DNA of 64,000 nt from NCBI RefSeq assembly GCF_000332195.1, contig NZ_KB235922.1:5119322-5183321 (forward strand), given 5' to 3'. The notes below the pieces were generated by a model. The model searched no databases. It was not told where the DNA came from and saw only the letters and a list, made by a program, of their open reading frames with translations. A program made the position numbers and the translations under genes. Source of the stretch: Pleurocapsa sp. PCC 7319 (GTDB taxonomy: Bacteria > Cyanobacteriota > Cyanobacteriia > Cyanobacteriales > Xenococcaceae). Positions 55,962-64,000 of the stretch are shown here, piece by piece; within the stretch, counting starts at the first letter, position 1; each line of letters opens with the position of its first letter.

Positions 55962-56792
55962 ATGACAGAAATTCAGCTTAATCAATTCAAGCAAGCCATA
56001 GCTGCGGTATACGATCACCGTAAAGACTCCTATGATCTAGGCGGAAAAGAAAATTGGCACTATAAGTTAGCCTGTAGTCTGGTAGAGTGCGCAGATCTAA
56101 AAAGCGGTCAAAAGATTTTAGATTTAGCGACAGGTACGGGAATGGTAGCTATAGAAGCTGCTAAACAAGTAGGAATAACAGGTCAGGTGATGGGACTGGA
56201 TATCTCTTCTGGTTTGCTTTCCGTCGCTCAACAGAAAATTGATGCAGCCGGATTAAATGACATTATCCAACTCAAGCTTGCAGATGTCGAAAAACTAGAC
56301 TTGGCTGAAAATAGCTATGACTATATATTGTGTTGTTCTGCACTTCCTTTATTTACCGATGTTCCTGCTGATTTGCGTCTATGGCATAGTTTTCTCGTAC
56401 CAGGAGGTAAATTAGGTTTATGTGTTTTTGCTGAAACTGCTTTCGTTTTTGGAGTTGTATTGCAAACAGTAGCTAGACGCTATGGAATTGAAATAATTAT
56501 GAGTGATTTAACTGGAACTGAAGCAAAATGCCATTCCCTACTTCAAACAGCAGGATTTAAAAATATCCAGATTACAACTGAACAATACGGTAGTTACATA
56601 ACCTTAGAATCATCAGCCAGTAGAGCTTGGGATACTAGCCTACAGCATCCTCATTGTTATCCTTTATTACAGTTAAGCCCTCAGGAATTGGAACAGGCTA
56701 AAGCTGAATACATAACTGAATTAGAATCTTTAGTGACTGATCGAGGCATTTGGAATGATATTACAACCTATTTTGTAATTGGTGAAAAATAG
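55962..56792 (+). CDS. SAM-dependent methyltransferase (UbiE/Methyltransf_11 type)
   Basis: A 276-residue enzyme. Motif I is ILDLATGTGMVAIEAAKQV, with the acidic end of strand 2 in VMGLDISSGLL, then AGLNDIIQLKLADVEKL and DYILCCSALPLF. The C-terminus contains a SGP-like segment and a final ITTYFVIGEK strand. Likely a small-molecule methyltransferase; the neighbouring dioxygenase, 9 nt upstream, suggests a two-step modification. No pathway is visible. Confidence 0.88.
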   Translation: MTEIQLNQFKQAIAAVYDHRKDSYDLGGKENWHYKLACSLVECADLKSGQKILDLATGTGMVAIEAAKQVGITGQVMGLDISSGLLSVAQQKIDAAGLNDIIQLKLADVEKLDLAENSYDYILCCSALPLFTDVPADLRLWHSFLVPGGKLGLCVFAETAFVFGVVLQTVARRYGIEIIMSDLTGTEAKCHSLLQTAGFKNIQITTEQYGSYITLESSASRAWDTSLQHPHCYPLLQLSPQELEQAKAEYITELESLVTDRGIWNDITTYFVIGEK

Positions 56793-56815
56793 GGATTAAT
56801 GAATTGGTGTTCTAG

Positions 56816-57226
56816 CTAAAGTCTAGGAGTTTGAATAATTTGCCGTTGTCTCAAATCATCTTGACGTTGCTGTCTTTCCTGCTGTTGCCGTTGTCTCAAA
56901 TCATTCTGGCGTTGCTGACTTTCCTGCTGTTGCTGTCTGGCTCTTTCCAGATTCTGTTCTTGGTTTCGTTGCCATTGTTGATATTGATCAATTCTTAGAT
57001 CTTGATCTTGGCGTCGTTGTTGACGAATTTGTTCTTGTTGTCTCTTCCAGTCTTCCTGGCGATCTTTTTGCTCTGTTGATTGACGTAATATCGCTTCGTT
57101 TAGCTTATTTCGATTGATCTGGCTATTTTGCAAAGTGTTTCCTACAACAGAACTTGTCAACACACTGGTTAACAATACCGTGCAAGTTAATCCTGATTTC
57201 AAAAGCCAATTTAACCAATTACTCAT
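56816..57226 (-). CDS. Secreted Gln/Arg-rich repeat protein
   Basis: About 136 residues. From ATG 57226 (AGGAG 8 nt upstream) the chain opens MSNWLNWLLKSGLTCTVLLT, a signal peptide with cleavage near TSSVVG. The mature part is almost all Gln, Arg, Glu and Asp with WKRQQEQIRQQRRQDQDL-type repeats. Two nearly identical copies of a unit reading RQQQESQQRQNDL or RQQQERQQRQDDL are encoded by a 40-nt DNA duplication, a sign of recent expansion. The frame extends to 57283, but the ribosome binding site favours 57226. Probably an extended coiled-coil or disordered protein of the periplasm. Confidence 0.75.
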   Translation of the reverse strand: MSNWLNWLLKSGLTCTVLLTSVLTSSVVGNTLQNSQINRNKLNEAILRQSTEQKDRQEDWKRQQEQIRQQRRQDQDLRIDQYQQWQRNQEQNLERARQQQQESQQRQNDLRQRQQQERQQRQDDLRQRQIIQTPRL

Positions 57227-57727
57227 AGGTTTTGCTCCTGGTGTTGCGAAAATTATTTCACTGTCAAACTTAGGGCGCTTCATCTTTTGGAGGTAAGAAT
57301 GCTGTTGAAGGGGTTTAGAGCCAAATCACAATATGAACTTGGTATTTAAAAGCGATCGCGCGAAGCGCACTGGCAGAGCCAATCACTAGTATGATTTAGT
57401 CGCACATTAAGCAAGTCAAGAAGCTAATTTGTCACTGAAAGTTTTGGATAGCAGGAAAATTTCTGTCTGTCTTTCTTCTTCAATTATGACAATTATGTCG
57501 ATTGTAAGTAATTTTGCGGAATAAAAATAAATTTTCTATAAACTGCAAATGCCGAAAATAATTATAACTATTGCTTAAAAGCACTATGATTTCAAGAACT
57601 GAGTAGATTTAACAAAGACTTAAAATTTTAACTAGCATTGATGGCGAGCCAAAACTTCAATGATATTATCAGTGTAATCTTGTAAAAGAAACTACTGAAT
57701 ACTATCTTTTTTTGAGTTGATTTTGAT
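57227..57727. other. Spacer containing copy 1 of a 33-bp repeat
   Basis: Apart from the 33-bp repeat at 57352-57384, nothing recognisable. AT-rich, with no gene and no clear RNA. Confidence 0.5.
57352..57384 (+). repeat. Dispersed 33-bp repeat, copy 1
   Basis: Identical over 33 bp to 57770-57802. It begins with the HIP1 octamer gcgatcgc, continues gcgaagcgcactggcaga and ends gccaatc. This copy lies in a spacer. Confidence 0.9.
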
Positions 57728-58612
57728 ATGCTCTTCGATCAATCAGGGAGAATTACTCAAGTGTTATCTGCGATCGCGCGAAGCGCACTGGCAGAGCCAA
57801 TCGCCAAATATAATAGGTTGATTGCACTATATATTTGTTTAGCAGGAATTGTAATTTTACAGAGTCAAGAGTATAAAAAGTCAGCACAATCGATTAATCG
57901 TGCTAATTATCTGATTCAGGAAGAAGAACAAGCGAGACTAATTAATTGGCAACAGCAAAGTTCAAACCACGGCTTTAGTAACTTGATGGCTGATTGGTCG
58001 TACCTAAACTTTGTTCAGTATTTTGGTGATAAAAAAGCGAGAGAGACTATAGGCTACAAATTAGTTCCCGATTACTTTAAAGCTATCAGTAAGATCGATC
58101 CTCACTTTACCCAGGCACATTTGAGGCTTTCCATTGCCAACACTATGTATGCAGGTCATCCAGAACAAACTGTTGGCTTAATGGAGCAAGTTTTAAAGTC
58201 AGTAAATCCCGAGCAAGAGGAAGCTTCGTTACTTTGGACTTCTAAAGGATTAGATGAATTACTATTTTTAGGGGATAAAGATGCGGCGATTAACTCTTAT
58301 AAAATGGCGGCTAAGTGGGCTACTTTAACCGAAAGCGATCGGGAATATCCCACTGACAAAGACGATTGGCAAACCCACCGCGCAAAGCACGAACGCCGAC
58401 ATAGTTTAACTATTAAAGATCTAGAACAAGCTTTAGAGTCTACTAGCGAAGTAGATCTTAAACTGACTCAAATCAGAGCCTGGTCTAGTGTTTTAGTTCA
58501 TATTAAAGATAACCAGAGAAAGAGAGAAATACTCGATAAAATTAATGATTTAAAGTCTGAAATAATGATTTTAAACCAAGAAAAACAAAAATCAGCAGTA
58601 ATGACACATTAA
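57728..58612 (+). CDS. Membrane-anchored TPR-like hypothetical protein
   Basis: A 294-residue protein. Residues 15-25 (AIARSALAEPI) are encoded by the 33-bp repeat, exactly 11 codons in frame. A single membrane segment is at about 29-47 (LIALYICLAGIVIL), with the rest outside or inside as a helical domain: ADWSYLNFVQYFGDKKARET, SKIDPHFTQAHLRLSIANTM and AAINSYKMAAKWATLTESD resemble TPR helices. The C-terminus is a long helix. Family unknown. The gene is followed by a long spacer. Confidence 0.65.
   Translation: MLFDQSGRITQVLSAIARSALAEPIAKYNRLIALYICLAGIVILQSQEYKKSAQSINRANYLIQEEEQARLINWQQQSSNHGFSNLMADWSYLNFVQYFGDKKARETIGYKLVPDYFKAISKIDPHFTQAHLRLSIANTMYAGHPEQTVGLMEQVLKSVNPEQEEASLLWTSKGLDELLFLGDKDAAINSYKMAAKWATLTESDREYPTDKDDWQTHRAKHERRHSLTIKDLEQALESTSEVDLKLTQIRAWSSVLVHIKDNQRKREILDKINDLKSEIMILNQEKQKSAVMTH
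57770..57802 (+). repeat. Dispersed 33-bp repeat, copy 2, inside a gene
   Basis: Perfect copy of 57352-57384, in frame within the gene starting at 57728 (codons 15-25). Because 33 is a multiple of three the frame is kept. Confidence 0.9.
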
Positions 58613-59065
58613 GCTTTTGTCTATTTAGCCCCCAGAGAAATTTTAATTACGTCGCACTCCCGCCGTGATTAATTCAATTTCACTGAGATAGTGGTTTCCC
58701 AAACCTCGGCTCCATTCGGAGGCGGGTTTATTCGTCTCTCAATCAGTTATTAAATGTGAATTAGCTTAGCTGAAAGCCTTTTAAAGAGAGAAACTCAATT
58801 TAATCTATTTTTCTAAAAGCCAATTTTTACCTAGTATTACTGTTACTTGTGTAGATTTTTAAAAATTATAATTTGTACTTTTGATATCATTATATTCTTT
58901 GAGTTTATTTATTAAGCTCAATTTTATTCATAACTAATACTCAATCTATCAATTGAGTATTTTTACTTATTATTAAAAAAACATGCCTAAATATTATTTT
59001 GTTCCTAAATTGTCACTTTTGTTCTTTTATACTCATAGAAATGATAAGTAAAGAGATAAAAAACT
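58613..59065. other. Spacer without a gene
   Basis: AT-rich, with a GC-richer palindromic stretch at about 58690-58740 (aacctcggctccattcgg, aggcgggttt). No convincing reading frame or RNA. Confidence 0.5.
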
Positions 59066-59239
59066 ATGAGCTCTAACGAAAACCTAACAAGAATAAACAT
59101 GGTTGACAAGCAAGTTAAATTACATCAGCTTTCAATGAAAGGTCGCAAAGCTTATACACAAAGAACTAGAAAATTCAACCGACTAAGACTTGTTACTAAG
59201 GAACACAATATTATCCAAGAAGAAAGAAAAGCAGCTTAA
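59066..59239 (+). CDS. Small basic protein of 57 residues
   Basis: ATG 59066 opens a 57-residue frame with many Lys and Arg (QLSMKGRKAYTQRTRKFNRL). Composition and length look like a small nucleic-acid-binding or ribosome-associated protein rather than chance. Only a weak aagagat precedes the start. No known family is recognised. It stands alone between long spacers. Confidence 0.5.
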   Translation: MSSNENLTRINMVDKQVKLHQLSMKGRKAYTQRTRKFNRLRLVTKEHNIIQEERKAA

Positions 59240-59789
59240 TGTTCTTTAACTTAAACATTTGAGTTCTAAGACATTTTACCATGCTAGTTTCATTATCCTG
59301 ACTGTCTGACACATCTCTAATAATAACGAAGCAATTCTTGTTTTCAAGGTTGCCAATACACCTGAGGTGCATAGGTTTGATAAGATTTGATAATTCTAAA
59401 ATTAGCTTTGAATCTAAAAATATCAAACCTAAAAAATGATTGTTTGAGTTATATGTGTCAGTCAGTCAGGTCATCATCGTGATGAGAGCTTAATATTAAA
59501 CAAAAGTAGCAGAAAATTACCAAAGATATAAATTTAAGTTTTTTAAAAAATCAATCTTATTTTCTGTTGTTGGAAAATAACTTAAAAACTTTTTGAATTA
59601 AACCAAAATGTGATTCAAAAAAGTAATTGACTCAGATAATTAAAACAAGAATTCAACTACTTTGACAACAAAAACTCCAATAAGACTGTAGTTGATTGAA
59701 ACCTGTGTTGAAACTTTAAGAAAATAAAGTTTTGTTGTCTAGTAGTTGTCAGAAAAGAATAAACAATGGCAGGCAAGGACGCTTGGAAG
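59240..59789. other. Spacer without a gene
   Basis: AT-rich. No gene with a credible start; a minus-strand frame at 59211-59426 overlaps the small basic gene and has no ribosome binding site. No RNA recognised. Confidence 0.5.
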
Positions 59790-60701
59790 TCAGGCTAATT
59801 GACTCGGTTGAGAGTAAAAAAGCTTCCGTTTCAGGTTGACAACTTGAGCGTAAGCAAGATGATCGCCTTGTTTTTTATATTGTTGTAAAGCAATATTGAT
59901 ATCAGATAATGCAGCGTGCTTGTGTCCTAATTGATGATGTAATACTGCCCGGTTAATATACGCTTGTGTAAGGTCGGGATTTAATTGTACTACTTGAGTA
60001 AAATCTTCAATGGCTGCTAAATAATCTCCTTGTCGATGATGAGCGCAGCCTTGATTAAAGTAGGCATTATAGTTGTGATGTTCTAAATCAATGGCTTGCT
60101 CAGTATCAGCGATCGCCTGACTATAATTTTTGAGCATCATATGAGTCAAACCACGATCATTATAGATTAGTGTTTTTTGTTCTTTATCGATTAGGCTAGG
60201 GGACATTAACGCCAAATTGTAATCTACAATTGCTTGCTCATAGTCTCGTATAGCATAATGAGCTAAACCGCGATTGTAATAAGCTCTATAGTCCTGCCGA
60301 TCCCGTTGGATAACCTCTTGATATTCCGCGATCGCTAGCTCATATTTCTCCCTGAGATAATAAGCTAACCCCAAGTCAAGATGAGCCTCTGTATTCTCAG
60401 AATTATATTGAATGGCAAAAGTACAGTCAGCCTCAGCTGCCGAATAGTTTTGTAATTGTAGATTAACTAGACAGCGATTGCTATAAGCAGATCCAATTAA
60501 GCTGTCTTGCTGATTGATTACTTGAGTAAAGCCAATCAAAGCCTGTTGATAGTTATGTTGATGAACATGGTCTAGGGCAGAGTTGAAAATTTTGGAACTA
60601 TTTACCTTAGATTCAGCCCAAACAGGAGAATTAAGCCAGAAAGTAATTGTCACAATTAAGGACAAAGTACCTAATAAGCATCGGTGTAAAACAATCTTCA
60701 T
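59790..60701 (-). CDS. Secreted tetratricopeptide-repeat protein
   Basis: The frame reaches 60890, but the signal peptide MKIVLHRCLLGTLSLIVTIT (then WLNSPVWAES) starts at ATG 60701, giving about 303 residues. Seven or so TPR units follow, for example NTEAHLDLGLAYYLREKYEL, then AIAEYQEVIQRD, and NYNAAYFNQGCAHHRQGDYL-type units, each with the helix pattern of 34 residues. TPR proteins act as scaffolds; location here is periplasm or lumen. Neighbours give no partner. The region 60702-60995 upstream holds no other gene. Confidence 0.85.
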   Translation of the reverse strand: MKIVLHRCLLGTLSLIVTITFWLNSPVWAESKVNSSKIFNSALDHVHQHNYQQALIGFTQVINQQDSLIGSAYSNRCLVNLQLQNYSAAEADCTFAIQYNSENTEAHLDLGLAYYLREKYELAIAEYQEVIQRDRQDYRAYYNRGLAHYAIRDYEQAIVDYNLALMSPSLIDKEQKTLIYNDRGLTHMMLKNYSQAIADTEQAIDLEHHNYNAYFNQGCAHHRQGDYLAAIEDFTQVVQLNPDLTQAYINRAVLHHQLGHKHAALSDINIALQQYKKQGDHLAYAQVVNLKRKLFYSQPSQLA

Positions 60702-60995
60702 ATATATATAGGTAGATAAGAAAGCTACTATTTGAGTAGTTTTACTTTTACTGCTTAATAAATTGCCTAAACTTACAAAGAAATTCAAGAGACAACTGGT
60801 CAAACTTGTTTTATTTTGTAATAAATCACTAAATTTCTCATTTTTGCTTGTAGGCGCAACAACTAGCTGTAAGTTCAATTGAATCTTCATCTGGCAAAAA
60901 ACGCTGTAGAAATAGGAATACTGATACCAAATGGCATTCTCAGCCTTAAGCTAATTCCTCTCATAAATGAAAGATTTTGATAAAACTAGTGTTTA

Positions 60996-63176
60996 TCACT
61001 GACTACCGACGTACAACGGCACCAAAGCCTCGCCGTCAAGATTGGGGACTTGCCTCCTTGTCAGGTTCCTGGTCTCGCCGTCGCGTGTCTCCCGCACTAG
61101 ATAGTAGACCGGGGCTCTTAACGTCTCGCGGAAAGTCAGCGAAGTATGGGAATTGTCGTTGATAAATACTGGTACAGATCCAGGCTTAGTACCCCTTGTT
61201 AACTCATTGTGAACTCCACCCAACACTTCTAAAAAACCGCCGTTGTGGTTTTGCATATCTGTTACACTATGTCCTTCCACTTTATAGCCCATAATCCAGG
61301 TCGTGGCACCTTCATTCAAAACCGCCGGGTTTGTGTCTTCCGGATTAATATGTCGAGCCCAGATCTTTTGACCCTCGCGAAACTGAAAGACTGGACCCAG
61401 AATGTTCGGACCTCCACTGACATTATCGAGAAACGCCTTACCTGCCCCAGAAGTACCCTGATAGACGACATTACGCATATTCATGCTGTGACGTAGCACA
61501 AGAGTACGCTTGGACACATGACGGAACCAGACCATTTTGGATCCCTCATACCTGACCCCTGCGTCTCTAAAGCCTTGGCTATCGGAGGTGTAATTGGGCG
61601 TAAACCCATCCTCGAGCACTAAAGGCGGACTGTTTTCATCACCTGTCTCAACCACAAACGCCGCCGTCTCGTTTTTACCGAAATTGCTATGATGCGTTAC
61701 TATCGAAAAGAGAAAATTGATTCGAGTGACGGTCTGTGGAATGGTGTAGGGCTTAGAGATCTCGAAACGCCCTGGGTAAGGCACAAAGTAAAGGGTCGAG
61801 GCCCCAGAATTTAGGATAGCCTGAATGTCGTCGTTCGGATGAACCACCTGATACTCAGAAGGAGCTGTGAGGTCGGGGTAGGGCATGGCCAGGTCTGGGT
61901 ATTGGCTTGGGTCTAGATAAGGTATGCCCGGCGCGTCTTCGATGGGTAAATTGAGCGAACTCATGGCTTGGGTTCGAGACAGCACCTTGGGCCAATGTGG
62001 ATAGGAAACTTTCTCCTCAATATAGCCCCCTGGCGTAAAGACATGGTGCGTCATAAAGTTGCCGCCGTTTTGGACGATGGCTGGAAAACCGCTGTTCAGC
62101 TCGCTATCGATGACAACCACAAAAGAGTTCTCGTTCAGCTGGAGCGACTTGACGCTGGGATCGGTGTTTTCGCTCACCAGTCTCCGTATCGAAGCAGAGG
62201 TATTGTTGATGACAAACCCTGCATTCTCCTGATTGCGAAGGGTAACATACTCAAAGTTGGGATGTGTGGGCAAAGCCGTGGATTGCTCATCCACGAAAAT
62301 CCCCCGGTCAAAGCCAGACACGGTAATATCGCGATAATATCCCTGAGTAACGCTGATCGAGAACCATATGCCGCACACGCCGTTGCCCGCGACAGTCACA
62401 TTACTGATTTCTGCGGTGTTGGCTCCTCCAAAGCGAACTCCAACCGCTCCCCTATATTTGCCAGTGTCGATGGTCAGGTTACGCAAAACGTTAGTAGCGA
62501 CTTCGTTGTTTACCTCGGTATCCGGATGGGCATAGCTGAGCAGTGGCGTAGGCTCGTCCCTATTGTTGAAATATCCCTCGGGATCACCTGTCAGTCTGAT
62601 GATTGTGTGTTCCCGGTTCTGACCCACGAAGCGGATAGCATGCTCTGCACCCTGATCATTCTCACGCAGCATTTGTCCCCCAGTGAAGAGAATTGGTCTA
62701 CTCACTTCATAGATCCCTTCGGGCAAGTAAATGATGTTACTCAGGTACTCTCGCGACCAGGGGTATTTGGGATTTTTTAACACCGCCCGATACTTCCACA
62801 CGACACAGTCATATGCAGTGATCAAGGCCTGGGTATCATCTTTGCCGTCATTGGGAACGGCCGAATGTACGCCAAGTTTAGTTACATCTATCACCCGACC
62901 CCCCTCATAGTTAAGGGCTCCACTACAAGGATTATCGCCATCTCCCCAGCCATTGTCGGCTGTACCGCTCCAGCTAGAATTGGGTTCCCAGACAACCTCA
63001 GATGGATAGAACAAGTTGAAATCAACCCATTCTCCCCGATCTCCAACCCCAAGCCTGCTTTGGACTGGGGAACTCTCAGGCATAGGCGAGGCTTGCCAGA
63101 GTAAGACTGGTACGAGCAGCAGGAAGCTGTTCAACAGCATTGCCTTAACCCATCGTTTCCAGTACCGTGTTTTCAT
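60996..63176 (-). CDS. Exported pectate-lyase-like beta-helix protein, likely acquired
   Basis: About 726 residues from ATG 63176, which has AAGGAG 6 nt upstream. N-terminal membrane signal MKTRYWKRWVKAMLLNSFLL, then a Pectate_lyase_3-type domain: GGRVIDVTKLGVHSAVPNDG, then KDDTQALITAYD, YLPEGIYEVSRPILF, and strands such as VRFGGANTAEISNVTVAG and FDRGIFVDEQST. A second beta-helix region lies around YPDLTAPSEYQVVHPNDDIQ. Likely acts on polysaccharides outside the cell, or binds them; catalytic residues cannot be assigned. GC content is about 50% in stretches I counted, against about 40% around it, and I see no HIP1 octamer, so it was probably transferred in. Confidence 0.85.
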   Translation of the reverse strand: MKTRYWKRWVKAMLLNSFLLLVPVLLWQASPMPESSPVQSRLGVGDRGEWVDFNLFYPSEVVWEPNSSWSGTADNGWGDGDNPCSGALNYEGGRVIDVTKLGVHSAVPNDGKDDTQALITAYDCVVWKYRAVLKNPKYPWSREYLSNIIYLPEGIYEVSRPILFTGGQMLRENDQGAEHAIRFVGQNREHTIIRLTGDPEGYFNNRDEPTPLLSYAHPDTEVNNEVATNVLRNLTIDTGKYRGAVGVRFGGANTAEISNVTVAGNGVCGIWFSISVTQGYYRDITVSGFDRGIFVDEQSTALPTHPNFEYVTLRNQENAGFVINNTSASIRRLVSENTDPSVKSLQLNENSFVVVIDSELNSGFPAIVQNGGNFMTHHVFTPGGYIEEKVSYPHWPKVLSRTQAMSSLNLPIEDAPGIPYLDPSQYPDLAMPYPDLTAPSEYQVVHPNDDIQAILNSGASTLYFVPYPGRFEISKPYTIPQTVTRINFLFSIVTHHSNFGKNETAAFVVETGDENSPPLVLEDGFTPNYTSDSQGFRDAGVRYEGSKMVWFRHVSKRTLVLRHSMNMRNVVYQGTSGAGKAFLDNVSGGPNILGPVFQFREGQKIWARHINPEDTNPAVLNEGATTWIMGYKVEGHSVTDMQNHNGGFLEVLGGVHNELTRGTKPGSVPVFINDNSHTSLTFRETLRAPVYYLVRETRDGETRNLTRRQVPNLDGEALVPLYVGSQ

Positions 63177-63511
63177 TCCATTCTCCTTTGCTTGAATCCC
63201 ACATTTCGCGAGTTGCATTATACTTCTAAGAAGTTTCGATTCAAGTCCCTTACCTTAAAGCAGTTTTGGCGATTTGAATAGAAAATGTGTCATCGCAAAA
63301 AGTTAAAAATAATTCAAGACATAATAATGAAAATCTGACAAAAATAGTGATTTTTACAATTATCTATTGTGCTACATTCGTAACGTGCCTAATGTGGGGA
63401 TCAAGGTGAGGTGCGATGATCCTAAATTTTAAAAAGTGGACTTTCTCCGTCGCTTCGATATTTCTCAGATGGGGGAATTTTGGATTGCTGATGGTTAGGA
63501 GCTCAGATCCC
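63177..63511. other. Spacer upstream of the beta-helix gene
   Basis: AT-rich near 63230-63360 and containing only short open frames. No gene, RNA or repeat recognised. Confidence 0.5.
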
Positions 63512-64000
63512 TTACGGCAATTGTTCAAATGGGGATTCTTCAATGGTAGTAATTCCTGGAGAATCTTCATTACTATCATTATTGGGTACTCCTAGTAAGC
63601 TATCTTCTGCTATCGGCTCAACTAAACTGTTGTCATCAGATTGATTAAAGTTATTATTAGAAGACGGACTACTATAATCAGGTCTGGTTATATCAAAATT
63701 TTGCTGTCTCAAGCGATTGCGTTCTACACTAGAACCATATTGCTCGGACAAACTAGATGAATAATCATCTGAATAATCAAAAGAATTAACTGAAGTGGGA
63801 GGATTAGAATAGGTGCCTGTAGGTATGCCCGTTTCAGAACTAGGATCTATTCCTGACCTACCACCTCCTTCAACTTCTGTCGGCGCAGGTGCAACTATAA
63901 TATTCTTGTCTGATTTTTCCGCTTCTAATTGACTATTCTTCTGAGCAAAATCTGGTGAATTCTCTGTTTGTTCTTGAACAGCTTCACTTTGAGTAAAGTA
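63512..64000 (-). CDS. C-terminal part of a low-complexity protein, cut by window edge
   Basis: A minus-strand frame is open from the window end to TGA-type stop at 63512, without a start, so about 162 residues are the C-terminus of a longer protein. It is rich in Ser, Asn, Asp, Glu and Gln (DYSDDYSSSLSEQYGSS, SSPSSNNNFNQSDDN) and ends EESPFEQLP. It also contains VAPAPTEVEGGGRSG. Probably a disordered tail. Nothing tells the function of the missing part. Confidence 0.6.
   Translation of the reverse strand, partial: YFTQSEAVQEQTENSPDFAQKNSQLEAEKSDKNIIVAPAPTEVEGGGRSGIDPSSETGIPTGTYSNPPTSVNSFDYSDDYSSSLSEQYGSSVERNRLRQQNFDITRPDYSSPSSNNNFNQSDDNSLVEPIAEDSLLGVPNNDSNEDSPGITTIEESPFEQLP

Noticed and set aside
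59211-59426. 71-codon minus-strand frame
   Set aside because: Overlaps the small basic gene, has no ribosome binding site and no recognisable composition.
61968-62780. 270-codon plus-strand frame
   Set aside because: It is the antisense of the beta-helix gene, which has a signal peptide, ribosome binding site and domain match; the GC-rich composition creates the shadow.

Overview
The window is cyanobacterial chromosome. It carries frequent GCGATCGC (HIP1) octamers, ndhB, btpA, a labA-type gene, glnB with the cyanobacterial T-loop, a VKOR-thioredoxin fusion, a dnaE gene that ends in the N half of the split DnaE intein, several pentapeptide-repeat and DUF29 proteins, and heptamer tandem repeats between genes. 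Base composition is AT-rich (about 40% GC by eye). The species cannot be read from this window.

Layout. 0.6-6.1 kb: btpA, a disulfide-forming VKOR fusion, an outer-membrane barrel protein, a KYRG-motif protein and a Uma2-type nuclease. 6.3-11.7 kb: dnaE-N with two full LAGLIDADG inteins plus the split N-intein, then tRNA-His on the other strand. 11.8-15.7 kb: small housekeeping and hypothetical genes (DUF4359, cupin, CutA, pentapeptide, HTH protein). 15.9-19.1 kb: pyrimidine genes carA, dcd and thyX; thyX is split by a group I intron that holds an HNH reading frame. 19.1-27.1 kb: a SRPBCC protein, a methyltransferase, a DUF29 protein, ndhB and topA. 27.2-32.5 kb: a peptide-type ABC permease pair separated by a PD-(D/E)XK-like gene, then a complete IS1634/IS4-type insertion sequence. 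32.7-38.3 kb: secreted proteins (pentapeptide-TPR, a calcium-repeat surface protein, a VWA/DUF1194 protein). 39.1-49.1 kb: glnB, an FHA-fused class A penicillin-binding protein, trmFO, a probable small RNA, lptC, labA and metG. 49.7-58.6 kb: acyltransferase, phytyl-ester-synthase-like hydrolase, ilvH, PAP2 phosphatase, proline aminopeptidase, dioxygenase and methyltransferase. 59-64 kb: a small basic protein, a TPR protein, a GC-richer beta-helix protein that looks acquired, and the C-terminus of a gene running off the window.

Functional threads. dcd and thyX are 2 nt apart and act in successive parts of dTMP synthesis; carA just upstream makes carbamoyl phosphate for pyrimidines and arginine. 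The strongest theme is self-splicing elements in DNA-synthesis genes: dnaE-N needs two cis protein splicings and one trans splicing with a DnaE-C encoded elsewhere, and thyX needs RNA splicing inside its signature motif. A second theme is short repeats that change genes: a 33-bp dispersed repeat sits in frame in one coding sequence, a palindrome extends the DnaE N-intein, an IS sits inside a heptamer array, and near-identical HIP1 hairpins act as terminators at convergent gene ends.
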